Positions 37,301 through 40,250 of a stretch of DNA of 64,000 nucleotides are shown in pieces. Under the pieces are notes generated by a model, which saw nothing but the letters and a program-made list of their open reading frames with translations, did no database searches and was not told the DNA's origin. The stretch lies in NCBI GenBank assembly GCA_949825045.1, contig OX463832.1, positions 22,996,552 to 23,060,551 on the forward strand, written 5' to 3'. Position 1 is the stretch's first letter; each line of letters begins with the position of its first letter. The stretch is from Argyresthia goedartella. Taxonomy: Eukaryota > Arthropoda > Insecta > Lepidoptera > Argyresthiidae. The position numbers were made by a program, and so were the translations under genes.

Positions 37301-39892
37301 TATTATATATAAAAGCTTTGCTGCGAGATTTTCATCTTCTGTCAATTTAATATCACGGGATTCTTCCGTCATTTCAATATCACATTTTGTAAAATAGGTA
37401 GGTAACTATCTACTCAAGTAAGTCTTGCAGCAGTAGTAAAAGGGGGCGCATCTGTGCCTCTACCACCAGGTATGGGAAAGACGTGTATGGAGGTAACTTA
37501 AATCAAACATAAAATGAATGAGGAAATAAGCACCTGGAAAATTATTATATCGGTTAAATATATGAAAAATATATGTCCGGCAAAAAGAAACAGAAGAAAT
37601 TAAAGCTTGTAGAGAAATATATTACTAGTAAAAAGAACGTTTAGAAAAAATAAATCGTGGGAAAAATGCGAATGGAAAAAAAATAAGAGGAAAATAATAT
37701 TTCGGAAAATTTATCTATACACTCTCCAGGAAGTCCCGATAAGACCTACTGAACAGACATTATTTTGTTCTAGCTGACCCGGTAAACTTCGTATCACCTA
37801 AAATTTTATTGTAAAATAAGTAATATGGTACATACCCCAAAGTGTCGCGTTTGCAAAACGAATAGTAACCAAATAGTTGGTCTTTAAATAAATGTTGTTA
37901 GTAATTTCCATGAAGTTAAGTGAAAGAGATCCGCTACTAACGCCACCTATGATTTGCGTGGTAACTATATAATGTATTGCCAAACTGGATGGTATATTAA
38001 CCCAAACTGGAATCTAGCTCGGTCGTTTGGAATCCGCACGAAAGCTCATACGTCCTTATGCTCGAGAAGGTACAAAAAGCTTTCCTACAATACCTTTATA
38101 AGAGAAAATTTGGATACTATCCTTACCTTTATCCATCCGCTTTCATATTGGGTATGCTTGGATATAACTCACTAGAGGTGAGACGTAACACTGAACAACT
38201 TCTGACTGTGAGTCGATTGTTGCGAGGCGACAGTGACTGCGCGACGCTTGTCAGTGCGGTATGCGCGTTATTTGTGCCTGACAATTACCTACGCGGGCGC
38301 AGGCACCAGCTGCTAGCGGGCGGGCGGCTCGCACCGCACGGTGGCGCGCCGGCAGTCTCCGCTTGTCCGGGCGCGGGACAGCCTGAATGCTCTGTTGGCG
38401 GTAGCACCACTGAACGATCTGTTTGGTGATGCATGGAGGGAGATTGTGCGAATGTGTGGCAGGTTCTGCGAGATGATGGAATGACAGTAATGTCAAATTA
38501 TAACATTGAATTTGGTTTTTTATTAAATAATTTAATTGATTTATGATTGATGACATATTGTGAATTTTAATTTGGATTGTAATTATTTTATTTTATTGTT
38601 ATTTTTGATATTTTATTTTATTGTTATTTTTGAATATTGAATCTAATTAATATAAATTATTGTGAATCCTATATGTAAGTGTAAGGAATGCACTTAATCT
38701 ATTGTCTAGGTATATAGCTGCAATTTATGTCGATTTGGCCTCGGCTGTCAAGGCATAAATAAATTATGTTAATAAATAAATAAATTGCACCGCTGTGGAA
38801 CATAAAGTCCGCTACAACAAAGAGGTTAAATCAACGCCATCTAGCGATAGGAAGCTGAGACCACTCCACCTCCGATACAAAACATTATTTTATTTTTTGG
38901 CTGTTTCTCTGCGTTTTTACTCATTTTCTCTTTACCTAAACCTCCTCCGGAATGAGGAGAATAAAATGTGGATAGAAATTATTCAAACTGGTCGAGACAT
39001 TTTAGAGATTTAGTAAGACTAACGTATTTTATATATGCCACCGTAATATTGTCAAAACCGTTAGTTGATAAACTAACATTTTTTTCTCGTTAGTTGGTCA
39101 ACTATCGACAGATAGTAAACTGTAGAGTACTGCTTACTATATGACGCGTTAGTTGATAAACTAACGGTTAAAACTGTTAAATAGTAAACTGGTTTAAACT
39201 TGAATTGCAAACGAAATACCAGGGCAAACTCTGCGGTAACTTAGGTGAAGACTAGTAGGAGCGAGCGCAGGGGCGAGCGCAGCGAAGCCCCCGAATAGTC
39301 TTCGTGTTAGGTTGACATGTAAGAAAAAAATAAACGTAAATTCTCAACCCTGTCGGTCTGGTTTACTATCTGTTGATAGTTGATCAACTAACGGTTCTGA
39401 CTATCTTAAGGTGACATAAGTATTCATTTTATAAGTATAGATGTCAAATGACAGATGAATCTGTCACAGAGCTTATCGGGATCTTTTTGAAGCAGGCCAA
39501 TATATGATGTGAAAATCAGTATTTTTGATGTGCAGTTTAATATTTCCCCTTTAAAATCGTTATTTTTGGTGAAAAACGATACAAATTAAAATAAAAACTT
39601 TTATGTTTTTAGCTTTCAAAATATTTAAAAAATATCTTGTGAAATTAATATATTCCGTGTTCCAGAAAAATGGGAAACTTCAGAGGAGCTGAAATACATC
39701 AGGTGGGTGCAAGCGCTCACCGCCGAAGCTGGAACTGCGTATGTGTCAGAATCAGACGCTGATGATGATGACGACGATGATGACAAAGCAGAAGAAGATG
39801 AAGAGGAAGATGGTGACGACGAGAGTAGCGACGACGCGGCGGTGACGACGGCGATGGCGAACAAGTTTGCGGCGTTGGCGGGCGACGATTAG
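1185..39892 (+). CDS. GNL1: GNL1 circularly permuted GTPase gene, 11 exons, 5' part missing
   Basis: Joined coding exons are 1185-1332, 2927-3067, 8040-8247, 8999-9087, 9952-10036, 10875-11011, 18582-18647, 22207-22322, 36133-36267, 36764-36861 and 39666-39892. Every intron is GT..AG and all phases match, giving 482 residues to a TAG stop. Residues follow the human GNL1 order: RRPPW-like box, SYFE-NLETWRQLWRVLEM block, G4 NKID (about 120-123), G1 GQPNVGKS (252-259), TPGHT (G2 region, 276-280), G3 DCPG (296-299), a WAKKRGY-TAKAAR block, RAANSLLRMALDG, a long Asp/Glu tract, and a short conserved C-terminus. G4 preceding G1 is the hallmark of circularly permuted GTPases. The family is linked to ribosome assembly and nucleolar functions, but the exact role of GNL1 is poorly known. 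The lysine-rich N-terminus expected of the family is not in the window, and no exon for it was found in 1-1184. Promoter and 5' UTR are therefore outside. Confidence 0.95.
1333..1920. other. Intron sequence, nothing recognised
   Basis: AT-rich intron between exons a and b. No long open frame, inverted repeat or transposon motif was seen up to the repeat beginning at 1921. Confidence 0.5.
1921..2105 (+). mobile_element. Partial MITE, same family as 39034-39418
   Basis: It begins TATGTCACCGTAAGATAGTC and continues through AACTATCGACAGATAGTAAA, CATGTCAACCTAACACGAAG and a TCTTCAC-TTAAGCTACCGCAGT segment. All of these recur at 39034-39418, and the later half recurs at 18285-18400. Only one terminal repeat is present, so this copy is truncated. 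Confidence 0.55.
2302..2770 (+). mobile_element. LINE 3' fragment (end of reverse transcriptase protein plus 3' UTR)
   Basis: An open frame reads NRPDITLHDKQNKTVFLIDI, then IEIKTQWQVQSVKTIPIVIS and ILLQKATILNTCRIVRKFM before a stop at 2652-2654. This is the C-terminal RPD/PIV/QKA-LLNT block found in several arthropod LINE proteins. The fragment is bounded by TAA/AAT-type microsatellite on both sides (about 2269-2297 and 2733-2750), as for elements of the R4/Dong kind that use TAA repeats as target. The clade name is inference. Confidence 0.6.
2927..3067 (+). CDS. GNL1: GNL1 exon b (start of permuted GTPase domain)
   Basis: Acceptor CTCCAG ends at 2926; donor GTAAGA starts at 3068. Exactly 47 codons in phase 0. 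It contains SYFEVNLETWRQLWRVLEM followed by CDILLLIVDVR, the first beta strand of the permuted GTPase fold, where D-x-R is typical of the family. Part of this exon is repeated in decayed form at 7739-7788 in the next intron. Confidence 0.93.
3600..4877 (-). mobile_element. mariner transposon, 1278 bp with TA target duplication
   Basis: Terminal inverted repeats of about 27 bp share the core GGGCGCACTGTAAGTTTCCG at both ends, differing at two positions near the tips. TA dinucleotides flank it (3598-3599 and 4878-4879). The related intron copy at 6978-7565 shows the unoccupied site (GCAGTATTTGG). Length and DD34D transposase are typical of mariner. Confidence 0.93.
3665..4704 (-). pseudogene. 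mariner transposase, one frameshift
   Basis: Reading on the minus strand from ATG at 4704, the protein starts MDLTRENFRSMIFYDFK (N-terminal helix-turn-helix region). It has the WVPHNL-type linker as RWIPHNL and TGDETWIYCYD (first catalytic Asp). After a frame change near 4045 it continues with HHDNASSH (second Asp) and YSPDLAPCDFFLFP (third Asp), ending at 3665. Spacing between the second and third Asp is 34 residues, the DD34D mariner signature. About 346 residues are covered, which is full length. The only visible break is a single-base change around 4040-4050 just before CLPEVIDEL, so the copy is young but not active as it stands. Confidence 0.9.
5075..5161. repeat. Imperfect inverted repeat
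   Basis: AAGTAATTTATATTGCACTCG on the left pairs with a slightly altered inverse (GCACTCGATGCAATAATAAATTACTT) ending at 5161, around a loop containing GAGCCC-rich sequence. Possibly a miniature element. The rest of 4990-5390 shows nothing recognisable. Confidence 0.4.
5391..6274. repeat. Fold-back element with about 150-bp inverted arms
   Basis: The left arm 5391-5553 (starting GCTACTTTTTAATTTATTCA) is inverted as 6128-6274 (ending AATTAAAAAAGTAGC). The inner part contains short GAATCC/TTACGCTC repeats and no coding frame of note. The structure resembles a non-autonomous fold-back DNA transposon. Confidence 0.6.
6329..6975 (+). repeat. Direct copy of 5438-6108
   Basis: From TTGAACACAG through CATCATTTTGCTCC this stretch matches 5438-6108 in direct orientation with small indels. 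It contains the same AATCGAATGTAATTATGAAA, CCTTTCCCTAATCCTTCACA and CCTCATAGTCGGTGTGAAAA words. The inverted right arm of the first copy is missing here. The two copies are about 0.9 kb apart. Confidence 0.7.
6978..7565 (+). repeat. Duplicated intron segment, copy 2 (empty mariner site)
   Basis: Collinear with 3140-3599 and 4880-4990, but with continuous CATGCAGTATTTGG where copy 1 carries mariner. It therefore dates the duplication before the mariner insertion. Confidence 0.8.
7565..7705 (+). repeat. Minisatellite of about 38-bp units, GCTCGCT-rich
   Basis: About 3.5 units of the type GGTAACTACGCTCGCTGTCT followed by CGCTCACTCGCT. Each unit starts with (A/G)TAACTA and ends in CTCGCT. It lies just before the pseudo-exon 7739-7788. 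Confidence 0.7.
7739..7788 (+). pseudogene. Decayed duplicate of GNL1 exon b
   Basis: ACCTGGAAACATGGCGACAACTG then GAAATGTGTTACATAC matches exon b (LETWRQL and EMCDI codons, about 2985-3048) with a 13-base internal deletion. It has lost its splice sites and frame. It lies after the second copy of the intron segment, so a duplication unit probably included part of exon b. The stretch 7789-8039 downstream is ordinary intron. Confidence 0.7.
8040..8247 (+). CDS. GNL1: GNL1 exon c (G4 motif NKID)
   Basis: Acceptor GGCAG ends at 8039; donor GTGAGT starts at 8248. The exon leaves in phase 1. It encodes FPPSLYDHV followed by LLVLNKIDLVPG (G4, guanine specificity) and VVYFTSCPG, the G5-like region. 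GC content rises sharply against the AT-rich intron around it. Codon 1 follows directly on exon b in phase 0. Confidence 0.93.
8402..8576 (+). repeat. Interspersed GGGTTCCGTACCCG repeat, copy 1
   Basis: It contains GGGTTCCGTACCCGA, a GGGTGCCAAA hairpin, ACTAAGCCTC-GCTG, a GTCCGTCCGTCC run and GAAATTTTCA. The same order of words is found at 18748-18890. Such stretches are common short repeats in lepidopteran DNA (recognition from memory). Confidence 0.6.
8690..8895 (-). mobile_element. tRNA-derived SINE
   Basis: Read on the minus strand, CCGGTTTAGCCCAGCGGGTA resembles an A box and GGTTCGAATCCCAG is a perfect B box, about 40 bases apart. It is followed by a tRNA-unrelated part with ATGAGCATGGATATTTGTTT and an A/T-rich tail toward 8690. 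The predicted cloverleaf is not complete, so this is a SINE rather than a tRNA gene. Confidence 0.75.
8999..9087 (+). CDS. GNL1: GNL1 exon d (basic linker)
   Basis: Acceptor TATCACAG ends at 8998; donor GTTAGT starts at 9088. The first two bases complete a Gly codon from exon c. It encodes VRRRKGRQRM and a helical stretch ending LQEACQELVQ, aligned with the basic SRRRGRG linker and following helix of vertebrate GNL1. Confidence 0.88.
9189..9852. mobile_element. Candidate piggyBac-like MITE flanked by TTAA
   Basis: TTAACCTCTCCG at 9189-9200 is inverted exactly as CGGAGAGGTTAA at 9841-9852, and similarity extends a few bases inward (ACCC). TTAA at both ends is the piggyBac-type target duplication. 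The 664-bp interior is non-coding. The inverted repeat is short, so chance is not excluded. Confidence 0.45.
9952..10036 (+). CDS. GNL1: GNL1 exon e (VDLSSW block)
   Basis: Acceptor TATCGCAG ends at 9951; donor GTGAGT starts at 10037; it leaves in phase 1. It encodes GAVDLSSWAKKIADET then an acidic stretch EIEEDEKPEV. The VDLSSW core is conserved with vertebrate GNL1, which also has an acidic insert here. Confidence 0.9.
10040..10475 (+). repeat. Pyrimidine-rich minisatellite (about 12-18 bp units)
   Basis: Dozens of degenerate units of the type TTTGTCCCTGTTCCTATC. Open frames on both strands here are simple-repeat artefacts. It begins immediately after the donor of exon e. From 10475 to 10874 there is only plain intron. 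Confidence 0.85.
10875..11011 (+). CDS. GNL1: GNL1 exon f (G1 / P-loop), seed of the tandem array
   Basis: Acceptor CCCCCAG ends at 10874; donor GTACGT starts at 11012. The exon completes a Gly codon and ends in phase 0 after GKK. It carries FKDGILTIGCVG then the Walker A motif GQPNVGKSS at residues 252-260. From GGCTGTGTGGG (10949) onward the exon and its donor are identical to the units of the downstream array. The part before that (FKDGILTIG) differs from the array version (YKDGVLTFG). Reading past this donor meets an in-frame TAG after six codons. Confidence 0.92.
11012..18109 (+). repeat. P-loop exon minisatellite: 56 tandem copies after the true exon f
   Basis: Taking CTGTGTGGGA (or CTGTATGGGA) as a marker, copies start at 10951 (the real exon) and then every 126, 124 or 138 bp to 18035. 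That makes 57 in total: 35 steps of 126, 16 of 124 and 5 of 138, which sum exactly to 7084. Each unit holds YKDGVLTFGCVGQPNVGKSS, then a codon run to GKK, a 5' splice site GTACGT (GTAAGT at about 14935), and a 20-bp spacer ending CTCACAG. A TAG or frame change follows. The 124 form lacks one AC in the ACAC run; the 138 form has an extra 14 bp. The last copy (18010-18109) is diverged, lacks the donor and has FKDGILTIG like the true exon. The units are non-coding unless aberrantly spliced. Confidence 0.97.
18213..18295 (+). repeat. Interspersed repeat, match to 282-360
   Basis: Inverse of 282-360, with shared TTTGGATAAAT and ACTTCTTTTTATGTTTTGTG. It continues into the TGGTGATCATTTACC words near 18415-18430. 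Confidence 0.45.
18285..18400 (+). mobile_element. MITE fragment related to 1921-2105 and 39034-39418
   Basis: CTTACATGTTCAAGCTAACACGAAGG, then a hairpin GGGGGCTTCTCTTCGCTCACCCCC, then CTTCACCTAAGCTACCGCAGTA-TTTGCCCTG: the internal portion of the family, without terminal repeats. Confidence 0.5.
18582..18647 (+). CDS. GNL1: GNL1 exon g (G2 region)
   Basis: Acceptor ATTCGCAG ends at 18581; donor GTAATT starts at 18648. Exactly 22 codons in phase 0. It encodes VVSVSKTPGHTKHFQT then IYLTPQ, the switch segment following the P-loop. It lies 7.57 kb after exon f, with the whole minisatellite array in between. Confidence 0.93.
18748..18890 (+). repeat. Interspersed GGGTTCCGTACCCG repeat, copy 2
   Basis: Same word order as 8402-8576, including ACTAAGCCTC-GCTG and GTCCGTCCGTCC. 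A further repeat-like stretch, GGTCAAGTGCGAGTAGGACG with GAAGGGTTCCATACCATT (about 19546-19606), belongs to the same broad class. The remaining 18890-19750 shows a repeated ATTACGCTCGTGTGGCC word (about 19167 and 19239) but no gene. Confidence 0.55.
19878..21221 (-). pseudogene. maT transposase split only by a LINE insertion
   Basis: From ATG at 21221 it reads MEWTLKEDRVAVIALHRCGY (N-terminal helix-turn-helix), then RSRSGRPRSVRT (GRPR hook), LFSDEKIFTVEESYN (first Asp), a break, VYAHSSEEA, HWVFQQDSAPAHRAKS (second Asp) and SSPDLSPLDYKIW (third Asp), ending in IQNRGGHFE. There are 37 residues between the second and third Asp, the DD37D spacing of the maT/mori group. The insert plus one TATC equals 303 bases. 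Subtracting it leaves 1041 bases, exactly 347 codons, so no other break is visible. Uninterrupted relatives elsewhere in the genome would be expected to be intact. Confidence 0.88.
20424..20722 (+). mobile_element. LINE 3'-end insertion inside the maT transposase
   Basis: About 300 bp from TTCAAGATTACTTAAATGAT to CTACAGTAATAAAGACATTT match 35260-35545, the 3' end of the jockey-like LINE E, including the CTTCTCCCACAGTGGTCCAA motif. TATC flanks it on both sides (20420-20423 and 20723-20726). It is strongly 5'-truncated, as is usual for LINEs. Confidence 0.85.
21361..22004. other. Intron sequence, nothing recognised
   Basis: AT-rich intron between the maT element and a reversed LINE tail. The open frame at 21669-22034 shows no family motif and ends in homopolymer T runs. 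Confidence 0.5.
22005..22105 (-). mobile_element. LINE E-family 3' end, antisense fragment
   Basis: The minus strand reads CTTCTCCCACAGTGGTCCAATGTAGAGAAG then AAGTATATGTAAAT and AATAAAG with a run of A, the conserved last 100 bases of the family seen at 20424-20722, 35102-35545 and 35790-35885. Confidence 0.75.
22207..22322 (+). CDS. GNL1: GNL1 exon h (G3 motif DCPG)
   Basis: Acceptor ACCATAG ends at 22206; donor GTAATG starts at 22323; it leaves in phase 2. It encodes VRLCDCPGLVFPS (G3) and SYPIAQLREPYTTI, matching the IYPIAQIQEPYTAV stretch of the vertebrate protein. The following intron is 13.8 kb because of nested transposons. Confidence 0.93.
22323..23189. other. Intron sequence with GT-rich microsatellite
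   Basis: Contains a (GTGT)n-like run around 22965-23010 and no recognisable gene or element up to the LINE fragment. Confidence 0.5.
23190..23692 (+). mobile_element. Jockey-like LINE E, part 1 (end of reverse transcriptase)
   Basis: A 5'-truncated frame reads WFTVNKLLLNAGKTKCIKFS, VNDTMFLGITIAGKLQWGPH and MSYGILLWGKAADIQTIF, the post-catalytic part of a jockey/CR1-like reverse transcriptase. One stop interrupts it at 23607-23609. It continues across the DNA element at 25498 and across the LTR retrotransposon at 35102. Removing the DNA element and one TA rejoins the frame (LTVAS to QFFFEN). Confidence 0.85.
23693..25495. mobile_element. TA-flanked DNA transposon, 1.8 kb, non-autonomous
   Basis: Inverted ends of about 33 bp begin AACTCTGAT(G/T)TTTTATTCCG with two differences. 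TA target duplications are at 23691-23692 and 25496-25497. It sits within LINE E codons. The interior holds only a short acidic-tailed frame on the minus strand (23967-24200) and no catalytic domain. Confidence 0.85.
23967..24149 (-). pseudogene. Acidic C-terminal tail of a lost transposase
   Basis: From ATG at 24149 it reads MEPQPGPSREAAPSD, then a basic RKKR and IIHVSDDDDDDDGESD to the stop. An acidic tail after an I-I-x-V segment resembles tails left in the TA-flanked elements at 48693-49279 and 53640-54580. I infer a remnant of a DDE transposase reading frame, not a host gene. Confidence 0.4.
25498..25600 (+). mobile_element. Jockey-like LINE E, part 2
   Basis: Reads FFFENIMYVRKNLTTFYKL and SCNVNLRNNHR up to the Ty3/Gypsy insertion, collinear with LINE C-terminal domains of this group. 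Confidence 0.75.
25601..27796 (+). repeat. 5' LTR of the Ty3/Gypsy element
   Basis: 2196 bp, unusually long for an insect Gypsy element. TATAAATA at 26241-26248 lies about 32 bases before the initiator-like ATTCAGTC (26271-26278), so the U3/R border is inferred near 26274. Small frames inside (26530-26721 minus) are repeated in the 3' LTR and look non-coding. Confidence 0.93.
26241..26278 (+). promoter_or_regulatory. LTR core promoter: TATA box and TCAGT initiator
   Basis: TATAAATA at 26241 and TTCAGTC at about 26272-26278 have the spacing and sequence of an arthropod TATA/Inr promoter. The same pair is at 33546 and about 33578 in the 3' LTR. Confidence 0.7.
27797..27999 (+). other. Leader between 5' LTR and gag
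   Basis: About 200 bases. The first bases after the LTR (GATTTTTGTTGCCGAGACGG) should contain the primer-binding site, but I could not assign a tRNA. Confidence 0.5.
28000..29055 (+). CDS. gag of the Ty3/Gypsy element
   Basis: 351 residues from ATG at 28000. It begins with a basic MAGRRRKND. The middle has the retrotransposon gag pattern (a LPTFDG segment, a Trp-containing YSDFEKDFREVFWG, and EFFASQLNSIYEL, typical of the Retrotrans_gag domain). The C-terminus is Arg/Gly-rich (TRGRGYFRGRSRQ) with no CCHC zinc knuckle. It ends with TAG at 29053-29055, directly after an A AAA AAC heptamer. No stop or frameshift is seen inside. Confidence 0.9.
   Translation: MAGRRRKNDSRVAQNSLSHTSEMASGQVTQLLSEIVKRLDSLERGSSASNASRTSDRHTDRQELETFEQSVEKRQSCIVKMTQKLPTFDGRNSENLMIFLRDLKAYIKVSGDTSRALIWATDSLVGIAKVRMSIYRDSWRTYSDFEKDFREVFWGDNEQELIKQRFLTAKFDSKKGQSMEEFFASQLNSIYELTIPFTDTEKINTIFRQLPRDIQVAFFARKETMTIRDAVEFLRHLERNVDGGLSAIHDSEPMNTNNVRRDSYMRGQYRAMRVNTLRYNAISRSNNYNAVTKGRNEFGTRGRGYFRGRSRQPQPSFKAIKFQRGNDSSGDTEAGQSSSDRNNAISQNSKN
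29046..29079 (+). promoter_or_regulatory. Candidate -1 ribosomal frameshift site at gag-pol junction
   Basis: A AAA AAC at 29046-29052 is in the gag frame (X XXY YYZ form) and is followed at once by the gag stop TAG. The pol frame is -1 relative to gag and is open from here. A 5-bp GC stem (29063-29067 with 29075-29079) lies 10 bases downstream. Heptamer, stop and frame relation are visible; function is inferred. Confidence 0.75.
29055..32516 (+). CDS. pol polyprotein (PR-RT-RNase H-integrase)
   Basis: An unbroken frame of about 1153 codons with no ATG at its start, expected to be made by -1 frameshifting from gag. Domains in order: aspartic protease (LIDSGSEISVIS, about residue 110); reverse transcriptase (VRILLDARQLN, DIKDAYFSIPL, FVDDLAI near 446, KVKLLGHIL); RNase H (QCDASAIGIGGY near 594, RTDHKSL); integrase zinc finger (H-H then C-DIC, about 810-850); integrase core with Asp at 879, TDSGPQF near 937 and SNSVERVNRE near 971; and a basic C-terminal region. 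This order (integrase last) defines Ty3/Gypsy. No env follows. The intact frame and matching LTRs point to recent activity. Confidence 0.93.
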   Translation: MDSRGSFALRYLLRFGWTADQIGKKHRLYDLCNLDSNVGVNEFIQLLAHKAHGYAVCLDEKSRSNCRDRNDRRLHTIFRDDDSTECGRELCSTLTLPEIDVRIGNIVVRSLIDSGSEISVISRRVYEEVCSQLGKPTEIPIPSLRITGAFGVSKEKVDKLVTLPLTIGECVIDTPMLVLTRVPKDLILGFDFIQQTRASLTCEGNKRLIIRSAGRMCEIPLGTGPNPESCCCTMEVQNQDTCRNMIEEYVNNSSIPVEHKTRLLPVLNKHAELFSDRIGRTNKYIHEIKMRDETPFVKRSYPIPFAYRDKVTKRLEEMELIGIISRQSTDFSSPLTCTLKKTGEVRILLDARQLNMGMVGEVETTPLMSEILQSGRRINYIGVIDIKDAYFSIPLSDESKRYTGFVYQGRSYVYNVLPQGLKTSVGSFSRAMDLILGPEVRSYCLNFVDDLAILTEGDFEQHLSQVDTVLSKLKDAGFTCKLKKCEFAQKKVKLLGHILSTQGLQMDPDKIETLKLYPSPRTVRQLRAFLGFINYFRRFIKNFGTLTRPLYNLLRSGVKFVWSAQMQSAFDEIKNQFSESIILSQPLAGKTYYVQCDASAIGIGGYVYQLDDSGQELIIGFCSQAFKGAQTRWSVSEQEMYAVIYTLKRFEIYLRGEKVIIRTDHKSLTFIKSWTLLGARVTRWIMFLEQFDYDIEFVRGTDNQIADTLSRQMAGPGGMNDSINVQPGIFWFQASNTASVISSLRDIARLQSEDERLNRISGCIRRNVVDTGTRGFENYKLVGDTLYFHVPKRNVQLLVIPKSLQEELILHIHEEIGHYGRYKILALMKDRYYFLHMSRVISAVIRSCDICQKVKPSTNNTVGPCTPVLAEKLGEKVFSDLYGPLPVGKFGYQYIYVIQDVYSKVIKLYPMRKATGRSVLACTKRFHREIPIETIITDSGPQFISKVWEFGLKQLGIRVTHTSVYCPNSNSVERVNRELGRLIRTYCGGSNRSWVDVLPDIQNCYNNIEHTSTGFAPNELAFGRREPLTIDKELGDEWLLGHSVRDSEQVRNVAIENSKSSSERRKRQADKRRKLEVYRIGDYVKLKTFVRSNKEHKIMRKFSLLYKGPYVISAVVYPNCYTLVDPGSNEILGNFNTINIARYYVRTNKGVDK
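32517..32905 (+). other. 3' untranslated part and polypurine tract
   Basis: 389 non-coding bases between pol and the 3' LTR, including an A-run (32605-32633). GGGAGGGGG at 32896-32904 immediately before the LTR is the likely polypurine tract. Confidence 0.75.
32906..35101 (+). repeat. 3' LTR of the Ty3/Gypsy element
   Basis: 2196 bp, same length as the 5' LTR and offset by 7305; G at 33725 replaces A at 26420. TATA box at 33546. Confidence 0.95.
35102..35545 (+). mobile_element. Jockey-like LINE E, part 3 (C-terminus and 3' end)
   Basis: Reads FRLAKVSNSFKGQCILYYNK then one in-frame stop, FEQFKKHVKATLSKKGYYN and QDYLNDRTVWG with a stop at 35298-35300. This is the YYNK-IP / K-YY-V-DYL ending shared by the family. 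The 3' UTR ends AATAAAGTACTTTGACTTTG, a short repeated tail. Other copies of this end are at 20424-20722, 22005-22105 and 35790-35885. Confidence 0.85.
35560..35885 (+). mobile_element. Further LINE 3' fragments
   Basis: CGATGGAAAACATCGTGAGGAAAC (35580-35603) is a stretch often present near lepidopteran LINE/SINE 3' ends. From about 35790 (CTTCTCCCACATTGGTCCAC) to 35880 the end of the LINE E family recurs, with AATAAAG. The two appear to be joined fragments. Confidence 0.55.
36133..36267 (+). CDS. GNL1: GNL1 exon i (C-terminal helical block)
   Basis: Acceptor TTCACAG ends at 36132; donor GTGAGG starts at 36268. It enters and leaves in phase 2. It encodes FLAERLDLPRLLRISHP, then VCDGWAKKRGYLTAKAA, a signature of the GNL1 subfamily. 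The exon plus its donor and flank are tandemly duplicated just downstream (36330-36560). Confidence 0.93.
36330..36560 (+). pseudogene. Decayed tandem duplicates of GNL1 exon i
   Basis: 36334-36448 repeats exon i (CGCGACT, ATCTCGCGC, GAACGACGACAG, GTGTG-GATGGCTGGGCCAAGAAG, GGCTACCTCACCGCCAAG) and its donor (GTGAGT at 36449). The copy is offset 181 bp from the true donor, with a one-base loss that breaks the frame before the DVCDGWAKK segment. A third partial copy starts at about 36508 and ends at about 36560. The intervening flank (GCAAAATGTCCGGTTCT) is duplicated too. Confidence 0.85.
36561..36763 (+). repeat. GCAAAATGTC-type short repeats
   Basis: Degenerate TCGCAAAATGTC / TTCGCAAAA phrases recur here, related to the flank of the exon i duplicates. 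No gene. Confidence 0.45.
36764..36861 (+). CDS. GNL1: GNL1 exon j (RAANSLLR block)
   Basis: Acceptor TTGTAG ends at 36763; donor GTAGGT starts at 36862; it leaves in phase 1. It encodes DTYRAANSLLRMALDG and LWLRPPGYTQD. RAANSLLR-ALDG and PPGY are conserved with vertebrate GNL1. Confidence 0.92.
36862..37999. other. Intron sequence, mostly unassigned
   Basis: 36880-37030 contains a GC-rich stretch without a family match. 37120-37740 is A-rich. GCTGACCCGGTAAACTTCGT at 37774-37793 is a word known from a widespread insect repeat, and 37798-37990 probably belongs to it. No coding frame is supported. Confidence 0.4.
38000..38785 (+). mobile_element. LINE 3' fragment, relative of LINE B
   Basis: From 38058 it reads MLEKVQKAFLQYLYKRKFGY and GMLGYNSLEVRRNTEQLLTV, then drifts between frames (R-R-HQLLAGGR against LAPHGGAPAV) to about 38480. 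This C-terminal domain is also found at 42928-43376. The 3' UTR ends at about 38785 with an (AATA)n tail. Confidence 0.75.
39034..39418. mobile_element. MITE, about 385 bp, complete copy
   Basis: The left end TATGCCACCGTAATATTGTC and the inverse of the right end TATGTCACCTTAAGATAGTC match apart from a few bases, followed by shared CCGTTAGTTGAT. The interior contains a GAAGACTA hairpin. Relatives lie at 1921-2105 and 18285-18400. It sits in the last GNL1 intron. Confidence 0.75.
39666..39892 (+). CDS. GNL1: GNL1 last exon k with stop
   Basis: Acceptor GTTCCAG ends at 39665 and TAG is at 39890-39892. The first two bases complete a Glu codon. It encodes KWETSEELKYIRWVQALT, an Asp/Glu tract (about 30 acidic residues), and the C-terminal ANKFAALAGDD, comparable to the YALLGEDE end of vertebrate GNL1. 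The acidic tract is coded by GAT/GAC/GAA/GAG triplet runs prone to slippage. Confidence 0.92.
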
Positions 39893-39917
39893 TTAGTTCG
39901 GCTATCCCGAACCTAAG

Positions 39918-40039
39918 TTAACCCCTTACTTAACGCATGGCCTTGACCGAAATGGGTCGCGATTGTCAACCTTATTGCTTGGTAATAAAGTTCATAAACT
40001 ACGAAACCCATATATGGGTAGTATGTGGTAAGGGGTTAA
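39918..40039. mobile_element. TTAA-bounded inverted-repeat element in the GNL1 3' UTR
   Basis: TTAACCCCTTAC at 39918-39929 is inverted as GTAAGGGGTTAA at 40028-40039. This is 122 bp, consistent with a very small piggyBac-type MITE. It starts 25 bases after the GNL1 stop and contains AATAAA. Confidence 0.5.
39984..39989 (+). promoter_or_regulatory. Candidate poly(A) signal AATAAA of GNL1
   Basis: This is the first AATAAA after the stop, 91 bases downstream. It lies inside the small TTAA-bounded inverted-repeat element 39918-40039, so the transposon may supply the 3' end of the mRNA. Position is seen; use is inferred. Confidence 0.5.
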
Positions 40040-40059
40040 CCCTGCGAGATAGGTGTTCT

Positions 40060-40250
40060 CTGAATAACTTTGCCTACTCTGATCTCTGTGGATTTTCGGC
40101 ACGAAGCTCTGCGTCCCGGGTGAGAGGTCCTGGCTTCGAACCCTGGCTGGCCAGGAAGAGACAATCAATCCACATTTCTTGGATATTTATAGGTGCAGTG
40201 GTGGGTGGTCATATAATTACAGACTCTGAATGCATATTAAAATAACTAAG
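40060..40250 (+). mobile_element. Probable tRNA-derived SINE fragment
   Basis: GGCTTCGAACCCTGG (about 40131-40145) resembles a B box. It is followed by a tRNA-unrelated part with AATCCACATTTCTTGG. No clear A box, so the head is decayed. Confidence 0.45.

Noticed and set aside
39937..40245. 102-residue frame downstream of GNL1
   Set aside because: It crosses a TTAA-bounded element and a SINE-like stretch; no family motif.
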